Below are positions 56,509-64,000 of a stretch of DNA of 64,000 nt, piece after piece (position 1 is the first letter of the stretch; each line of letters begins with the position of its first letter). Source of the stretch: Trileptium ribeirensis (taxonomy: Eukaryota > Nematoda > Enoplea > Enoplida > Thoracostomopsidae); contig JASANE010029159.1 of assembly GCA_030248225.1 (NCBI GenBank), positions 1 to 64,000 on the forward strand, written 5' to 3'. The position numbers and the translations under genes were made by a program. Below the pieces are notes generated by a model, which had not been told where the DNA came from, ran no database searches, and saw only the letters and a program-made list of their open reading frames with translations.

Positions 56509-59500
56509 CCATTTTAACTATATAAATGTAAAGAAAACTCTCAATATCCTTCGCGTTACCTACTAAAAACTGGGAACGCAATACAATACAATAGTATGTG
56601 CTGTTCATTTGGATGAGGGAAGACAGAGAATCGGTGTGGTGAGGGAGCTCCCTTTTCATAACCGAGCGTCAAAAATCTGTGGGGAGGAGAAGAATCAAAA
56701 CTTGGCCAACCAATGGAGGTGAGAAAGTTTAGAGAAAATCTGCATTAAACATTCTTTTTCTTATTTTTAGTAAATATACATTTCAATTTCACGTTTGGTA
56801 GTGCTCATTGCTGGATTTTTATAACTTGTCGCTGAAATGTAGCTTTATTTTGCCCTAAAGAATTCCAATGCCGCTCTGAGAAAATCCCGGAAAGCACATC
56901 AAAAGGTGTAGAATAGATCATGATAACCAGCGGGAATGCTTTCCCCAGTTTACACATGCTAAATTATATTGCTGTTTGAATTTACGAGCTCATTTTAAAA
57001 TAAAGCCATAAAACACATCATTTATATTTTTATACTTTCAAAAGACTTCACGATTTTAAATTTGGCTAATAAACAAGTTATCACATGTAAATACAATAAT
57101 ACGTATAATTTAGAATCTGTTTCGCACTTTAGGTATAGCAAACAAAGGCCAGAAACGTTTCATTGCTGCTAGAATCAACAATTAGCATAAAATGCACTAT
57201 AATAAAGATACCAGTAGGGACATCTAAACTAGTCGGTAGTGGAACTACATTTGTGATCGGAGCTTCAGCTATGAGTCCTACGAATGTACTCAATTTTATG
57301 TTCTTCAAATAACTACATTGCATAGGGCATAGGGCTTTATCATTGGTAAAAATATATTTGAATTCTACGACCCAAAACACCCTATAATAGTTTGATCGAA
57401 ACGTTCTATTTCAATAAATAACACAAATATTGAAAAATTCTCTATTTTAGCTGCATAAGCTTAACTAATTATCTAATTACTAATTAACCACTCAAAATTT
57501 TTTAATCCCAAATATCAGGTGCATACTCTGACATGATAGGCTTTCAAACAAAAAAATTCTAAAATCCGTTCAGTGGTTCTTTAAAAAACGCACGGACGGA
57601 CATCGACCTTTTTCCTCCCAGACAGAAAATAAAAACGCTTCGCTCGGCTTCGTCGAGCTCCGATAAATACAGTAGAGGAAAAGCAAAAGAACAAAGTAGA
57701 TGAAAATGTTGCTAGTGGGTAACACGATAAAGTACTTGATCAAAAATTTAAATTGTTTTCCGTTGATCTTTCATAACGATTAAAATTAATATTTGAAAGT
57801 ATTTTTGAAGACAAGCGTTTCATGAAAGCGACAGGTCCTTTTGGCGAAGAGTGTTTAGTATTTGTTAATGAACTTCTCTCCCTATTTTGGTATTACGATC
57901 AGTCAATATTTTTCAAAAATAATCAACAAGACCACAAGTGACACCTGTATGGATTTCACGATTCAGGCGCTCGATAGAGTTTGTTTACATAAAATAATGG
58001 AGAACCATACATATTCCGCTCTTACTATAATGGTAAAACCTCCCACAAATGATGAAATGAGTTCGTATCTCTCAGAGAAACGTGCAGCACATATGACAAA
58101 GTATACGTACAGAAAGCCGAAAGAAATATCAGGGAATTTCGTGTAACCAAGAACTCGGAAGCTCGAATAATATTAATACTTTAGCTCAGTGAAGCTGTCT
58201 CCTCGAAGGTTTATGAAAAAAACGGCTTCTCTGCTACAGTGGCATAATTCCTTCTAACAGAAAACCGACCTCGCAAACAGATAAACCATAAATCAAGTAT
58301 GTCGATCTACCACTGCATGTCGAAAGTCTCATAAAAACACGTGATCCTAGTTTATCCTATGTAATGCAATTTTTCGGCGCCCCCCTCTGGCAAAAACGGG
58401 TGGCCCCGTTGGGACCATGACAAAATCATAGGTTCCCCGAATGGCAGAACCACCCTACATTTGCAACAAAACCTTGACTAAATTTTTATAAAAATCCTTT
58501 AATGCAGTTAAAACTTGATTTAATTTCAGTAAAACATTGGTTGAAAAGCCGGTTTTAACCTCAATGGAAACGTTTTTACACCGTTTCTGAAGCTATTTAT
58601 TAACAATTTTTGCTGAAAAATATCTATTTTGAAAAATTTTAGATGGCGCAGCCGGAGCGCTTTCAGATTTAGTTTGGGACCCGAGTTCATGCCCCCGGCA
58701 TAATCTATCGCCTGCCCAATTCCAAACGGTGAATTCCAAAAATCAAATTTTCAGTGAACAGGGAGGGTCAGTTATCCAATTTCCTTATCCCATCCCCTAT
58801 GAATCAAAATGGAAATTAAGCCCACTCCATCAAAATATGATGACGAAGCTATCAATAGACTAAGATATTATCAAGCATCACATGACAATAAAATCTCTAG
58901 GTCAGCGTTGACACTGGAATCCAGGGGCCAGAGTACCCCATGTCAAGGCTAATTATGTTCAAACCTTAATTTAAATTATACCTGTGATAAATTTATACAG
59001 GATGAAGATCAGCCGTTAGCTAACAACAAACTAAAATTTTCAAATTTTCTCTTTGTAACGTTGTGAAAATATTAGACATAAAAAAGAAATTTTGTTACAA
59101 ATTTAATTTTATTGGTCACTTTCTTAACCGACTCGACGAGCTGAGTAGAATGTTATATAAACTAGTAACACGTAAACGTGGGTGACGGAGGCATGGTTGA
59201 TAACAACGGCGTGAATAGTACATACAGCTTGTGGAATTTCTAACATTTTTGGTAACAATAATAAGAGGAAGATATGAAAACGTCTAGTTATTAAATATAC
59301 AGTAGAATGACAATACATCTATCAAGTTGTACCCATCAATGAAATTTAGTCCAAATCGGCCGAGTCATTCAAAAGTTATACCACAAATTAATAATTTTTC
59401 ACTCATTTTTTAAGAGACTGCTTAATTTTAAGAAAATTTATAAAGGTAAGTTGATCACTCGTATACCGTCTTTTAGAAAACGTGAAGGTACATGTTATGT

Positions 59501-60750
59501 GAAAAAATGACCGAGATAGCACGAACGGTTGTCGAGATATGATGAACTTAGGTTTCCCTAAGTCAATTTTAAGAGAATTTGCTTAATTTTTAAGGAAAGA
59601 GATGAAATACGTCAATCAGCTACATACAGCCGTTTAGAAAACGTGAAAATACATTTTATGTAAAAAAAATCGCCGAAATAGCACGAACGGTTGTCGAGAT
59701 GCGCTGAAAAAGCTGAAAAAATGGCAAAAATCCCTAAATTTGAGCAACATTTGCTTAATTTTGAGTACAAAGCAATTTTCGTAGAAAAAAGTGCTCAATG
59801 AAAGGGCACTCCCAAAAGAATATGCAAGACGAAGAAAAAAGTTTTTAAAATCGGCCCAGGCGTTCAACCTGCAGACCTGTCTGTGATAAACAAAAAAAAA
59901 GTCACAGAGAAAATTGAAAATTTTGCGTCTAGTATATTGATATATATAAAGTTGAATGTACGCCTCCGGCTGCGACTCGCCACCTTCGGTGGCTCGTTAT
60001 TACCATTGATTACCATTGTGTCTTTAAAACTAACGACATGGGCTGGGGTATAACCTACAAAACCCCAAAATCTCGCTATCATGGTCCCCGCGGGACTCTT
60101 TAAAGAATTTTCCTTGTTTTCCCTGCAAAATTTCCCCATTTTTTCCCTGCAGCTCCTGTAAAAATTCAACTTGGACATATGAACACACAAAGGATATATC
60201 GCCTAAAATCATATGTATAAGCTGAAAATTATAGCGTTTAGAAAAAATATTAGTGTGAAAACTAAAACATTAAAATTATATTAAATTTAGTTATATATTG
60301 CAGAAGGTGCGACATTGCTGCAGCATGAAATCGGAGAAATGAGTGTCCTTGGTCTGAAATAAAGGAATAAAAAAAATCACAAATTTCCAAAAATATTTCA
60401 AAAAGAAACCCATTTCCAAAAAATCCCAAAATTTTCCCTGCAGATGTCAAACTTTTCCCCTGCAAAGATCAATAATTTCCCTGTTTTCCATATTTTCCCT
60501 GTCGAGCGGGGACCCTGGCTATGCCACAGTTAAAGTCCGACGAGATGAAGCATCGACATGTTGTTGTAGTAGCAAGTGCAGTCATCACCAGCCCCACTTC
60601 CCCAGAAGATTTTTTTTCTTTGCACTAAGGTCCAAATGAACATTAACATGCTGGCATTACTGCAAGCAACAAAACCATGTACGTACACAAGTAACACCAA
60701 GAGGTAAACCGAACAAATTAAGACTTTAATATTAACTTTTTTTACGTTAC

Positions 60751-61022
60751 CTTCAGAATTATTCGGCAAATCCTTCATCTGTTCTTCTTGATCGAGATGC
60801 TGTTCGGCGAGGAAGCGAGCATCCATTTTAATTTGTCGAGCTAACTGATTGCCTTTCTGCAAAAACCAAGCTGGAAGTTTGCATGACGGCCCGGGATTGA
60901 ACTTTTTACCCTTAGCCGCTTCGTACATAACCATTTGAACATGATTCTTCGTTTCACAATGGACCGCCGCTTCCTCTGCGGTTGCGAAAGTAATGCTGCA
61001 CGTCTGACAAACTAAGTCGAAC
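60751..61022 (-). pseudogene. Gene 2 exon 8 copy, identical, in the right arm
   Basis: All 272 bp match 51,944-52,215 in reverse complement, including the acceptor (CTATAAAAG on +) and the donor (GTTAC before CTTCAG). It has no upstream gene promoter in this orientation within view and lies behind a broken exon 7 copy, so it is called a pseudogene fragment by context. Confidence 0.8.
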
Positions 61023-61437
61023 CTATAAAAGAAATAAATTTTATAAAATACCCGTATATAAGATTAACATTTTAAAACATATTACTATATTCGTCTGGTT
61101 TAAATATTCATATGTATTTTCGTATTACGACTGTCAGGACTGACCATAATGTTTGAGTTTTATTGCATTCTTCAAAACATAAATATTGGTAATCATTATT
61201 AAAAAGCAACTAATGCAACTCTTATCATCGGTTTCGTAAAAACAAAATTATTACACTGACGGAACTTTCCAAAAGATTATAATTAACACTATCCTTTACA
61301 TTATTTTTATAATGCACAAAAAGCTTATCGACTTAACGCAGATTAGGTGATGTGCGGTATCATTCAGACTGACAAGGTTTACACAAAAAAGTATGATAAT
61401 TTAGTCATTCATAAAATTATTTCAGTAATTTACAAAC

Positions 61438-61599
61438 TTGTTTCGTAATTCTTCTGGCAACCATCTACGTATAGGAACGCCTTTAACGCGAGCACGATGC
61501 AGCTTCGAAATCAGTATGCTTTTTGGCTTAATCAACTGACGTAAATACGACACGACACTTTTCACATTTAAATGTCAAACATTTGAGAGCGCGGCAGTT
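61438..61599 (-). pseudogene. Gene 2 exon 7 copy, broken zinc finger
   Basis: The copy is 162 bp against 161. Relative to 51,371-51,531 it has CAA to TAA (stop, 61,528-61,530), GAA to AAA (61,524) and one extra base near 61,514, all inside about 20 bp in the middle of the finger. The rest is identical. The finger and everything after it would be lost. Confidence 0.88.
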
Positions 61600-63293
61600 C
61601 TAAAACACAGATTAAGTAATTAAGTTGAACAAAGAAGACTTATATAATTCTAACTCAGCGTGTGTATAATTTCTGGTAGACAAGAACAAATATATACAGT
61701 ACCCATCAAAAATTACCGCTATCCGCTAGCTGCCCATTTTCAATAAGTAAATGCAACAAAACCAAACAATGTACGTTGTATAGGCATAAAACAAAATAAA
61801 TATCAATTATCTGACCCCAGTTAGCCTGATGAAGGGCATGGTTTTCCCCAGCTATCATGTGGGAAATCTCACCAAGCCGCCTATTTGACGGTTGGAGCTG
61901 ATAAGCACACAGGTATAATTCTGATGCTGTGGAAAGGACAGCAAACTACAACAAGACGTTGAGAATACATACAAAAAATCATACTGTGTTGAAATCGTAA
62001 ATACTTCTAATGACTTAAAGCGATATTTCTCAGCGAAGAGCTGGGGATAGACCACTTATATGAAGATTACAATAACCTTACATATGATAAAGTGGAGCCC
62101 AAAACGTATACAGACTACAAACTATGCTCACATCTTTGTGAATGTCACATCATTCCATGTGCTACAAATTTAATCTATTTCTGAGTGTAGTGTATGAAAC
62201 GAGCGAAGCGAAAAATTGCTACTAGACATAACAGCGGTGAAATTTGGAATTACCTATTATTATTTGTTTATTTAGGTGAACACGTATAAGTCTACTTTGG
62301 TTAAGCGTATCCATTCCGGCGATAGCTTTTTTGAAAGCTGAAAATCTGCATTTGTGCTGTTTAGTTAGGCGTGAAGACCGATTTCAACATAAAAACTTGC
62401 CAATATTTGCTAATTTCTTGCCATAAAAACCAAGCCAAATACGCCTCATGTCGGATTCACATAAAGTCGGTAAAATAAAATCACGTTAGCTTTTGTAACT
62501 GTAATAAACGGGTGTAAACATCTGAGTCAAATTGGGCTTAATTTGTAGAGTAAATTAAGTCTCTATAAGATTGTGAATGTTGTTTTGCTACGTGGTTCAA
62601 TTAGGATGTAGGATTTGGGTCAAGTCGGATTCTTGAAGTAAGGCCCTTTATTGTTAAAAACACAATGGTAGTCTCTTCATCAAGGAATTACTCGGTTTTC
62701 AAAATTGGGGCGGGTGGGGGTGTTCTGTGCATATTTCGGTTCCCCCTAACGCATTCCTGGTCGCAAAATTTTCAACTTCCGTGGTTCACCGCCCATTGCA
62801 AACTTTTTTTCGTTTTCAATCATCCAAGCAACATAAAATTCAATCAAAATTTCGGAAACCAAAATTCCGTCCTAAGGCAAAAAATTTCGCAAATCTGGTT
62901 TCAAATTAGCTTTTTGTTTCCATCAAAAACGTTTCGGCAGTGTTTCTTACACGATTTTTAATTGTTTGTCTCTTGGCAAAACGTCCCCTGGTTAAAATCG
63001 AGAGCCCTGTTTGGAACCAGGGGGCTTCCTGGTTCATGCCCCTGGCATAACTTTTGGCAAAATGGAGATATATGGGTGTTTTTGTATATTTTGTAGAGCA
63101 ATTCGTCTTTTACGTAGTCGATAATATGGTAGCACAATAGTTTGGTATATGTTGCAAATTACCGAAGAAACATGGATGACATTGGGTAGCTTATAGCTAG
63201 AACATAATTCAAAATTACTCATTCAACACACAAAATCCAGCAATTAGCGATAAGACAAAGTACAAGTTAGTACGGCAGTAAGTTTATTCGTAC

Positions 63294-63471
63294 TTTAACA
63301 ATTCGCACAAACGTCGATTCAGCCCACGGAGCTTCAATTTCTTCTTCCGTAAGCAACTGATTGTAAAAAGTTTTGTCGATAAGCCATCGCTTCAGGCGTT
63401 TATTATGACTCACGCTTTCGTAGTGCTTCATTGCAACAACAACGTTTTTTTGATCAAACGGCGTATCACAG
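63294..63471 (-). pseudogene. Gene 2 exon 6 copy, three substitutions
   Basis: The copy is 178 bp, the same length as 49,522-49,699. Two changes are silent (TCC to TCG, CGG to CGA) and one is Gln to Lys (CAA to AAA). Splice sites are preserved. It is part of the right arm. Confidence 0.85.
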
Positions 63472-64000
63472 CTTAACGAGAATTAAAGATATTATTTAGA
63501 TATTTTGCCAACTTTAGATGTATCGTATTTCAAGACAAAAGCATATTATCCCAATAATATATACAACTGTCCCCGGCTTTCTGGAATAGCAGGAATATGG
63601 GCAGATACAATAGAAGTCACTGCGACCTGTCACATAAAATTTGGAATTTTTAACCATAATAATATTAGAAAATCAATCGAAATATAACTGCAGAACGTAG
63701 TGAAGAATAATTAGCGCCACATCTTTTGTGTGTGTACTGCGCATTAACTCTCTTTATCATACGTCGATATGCTATCGTATTAACATCACACAATACTGGA
63801 GCAATAAAAAACGTAAAACTAACACCAGCAATAATTTTACGATGTCGACAAAAACCCAATATAAGAAAAATCTTTCAAACGCCGAAGACGTCAGAACACA
63901 TTTCCAATTCCGGTTCCAGCCGCTATTAAGGTGCCATACATATTACCTTATCGGGAAGTCTTAACCGACAAAACAAAAGAAAGAAACATCGGTATCATCC

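Larger units (their letters stand above)
56509..63964 (-). repeat. Giant inverted repeat, right arm (runs off the window)
   Basis: The reverse complement follows 56,434 down to about 49,016 throughout, with scattered substitutions and indels in the non-coding parts. Counterparts include the GAAGCG repeat (57,190-57,665), family A (58,380-58,700 and 62,690-63,060), exon copies (60,751-61,022, 61,438-61,599, 63,294-63,471) and the 49,090-type repeat (63,690-63,964). Confidence 0.95.

Overview
The window is animal (invertebrate) nuclear DNA: AT-rich, with multi-exon protein genes split by kilobase introns, GT-AG splice sites whose phases agree from exon to exon, and introns packed with Ty3/gypsy, BEL/Pao, LINE and inverted-terminal-repeat (TIR) element remains plus satellites. 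An LTR promoter here has a TATA box, a TCAGT initiator and a GGTCG downstream motif, an arrangement best known from arthropods. That only leans the taxonomy; I cannot name the organism.

There are two host genes, both on the + strand. (1) At 3203-15163 three phase-consistent exons encode about 120 contiguous residues of a DHTKD1-type 2-oxoacid dehydrogenase E1. The 5' part lies left of the window and I could not find the C-terminal exons. (2) At 29795-52215 eight phase-consistent exons encode 626 residues of an unrecognised protein: an RG/PG-rich N-terminus, an acidic patch, a middle region with no recognised family, then two C-X2-C-X12-H-X5-H zinc fingers. Its 3' end is missing.

The dominant structure is a huge inverted repeat. 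About 49,016-56,434 recurs as the reverse complement at 56,509-63,964 around a 74-bp spacer, and runs out of the window. The right arm repeats exons 6, 7 and 8 of gene 2 in reverse. Exon 8 is identical, exon 6 has three substitutions, and exon 7 has a stop, a missense change and a 1-bp insertion within about 20 bp. This is either a real palindromic duplication that cut the gene or a head-to-head assembly join of two haplotypes.

Layout: 1-1141, gypsy gag (-); 1.2-3.17 kb, its LTR with a 45-bp minisatellite; 3.2-15.2 kb, DHTKD1 exons in introns holding a 127-bp tandem array, TIR elements and GC-rich repeats; 15.2-18.1 kb, more repeats, including the reverse-complement partner of 7.39-8.52 kb; 20.5-22.1 kb, decayed gypsy pol (-); 24.8-28.5 kb, a LINE and BEL/Pao graveyard; 29.8-52.2 kb, gene 2, with introns holding tandem repeats and, at 37.9-41.6 kb, an inverted longer relative of the left LTR with hairpin-rich inserts; 49.0-64.0 kb, the palindrome. 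No tRNA, rRNA or CRISPR array was recognised.
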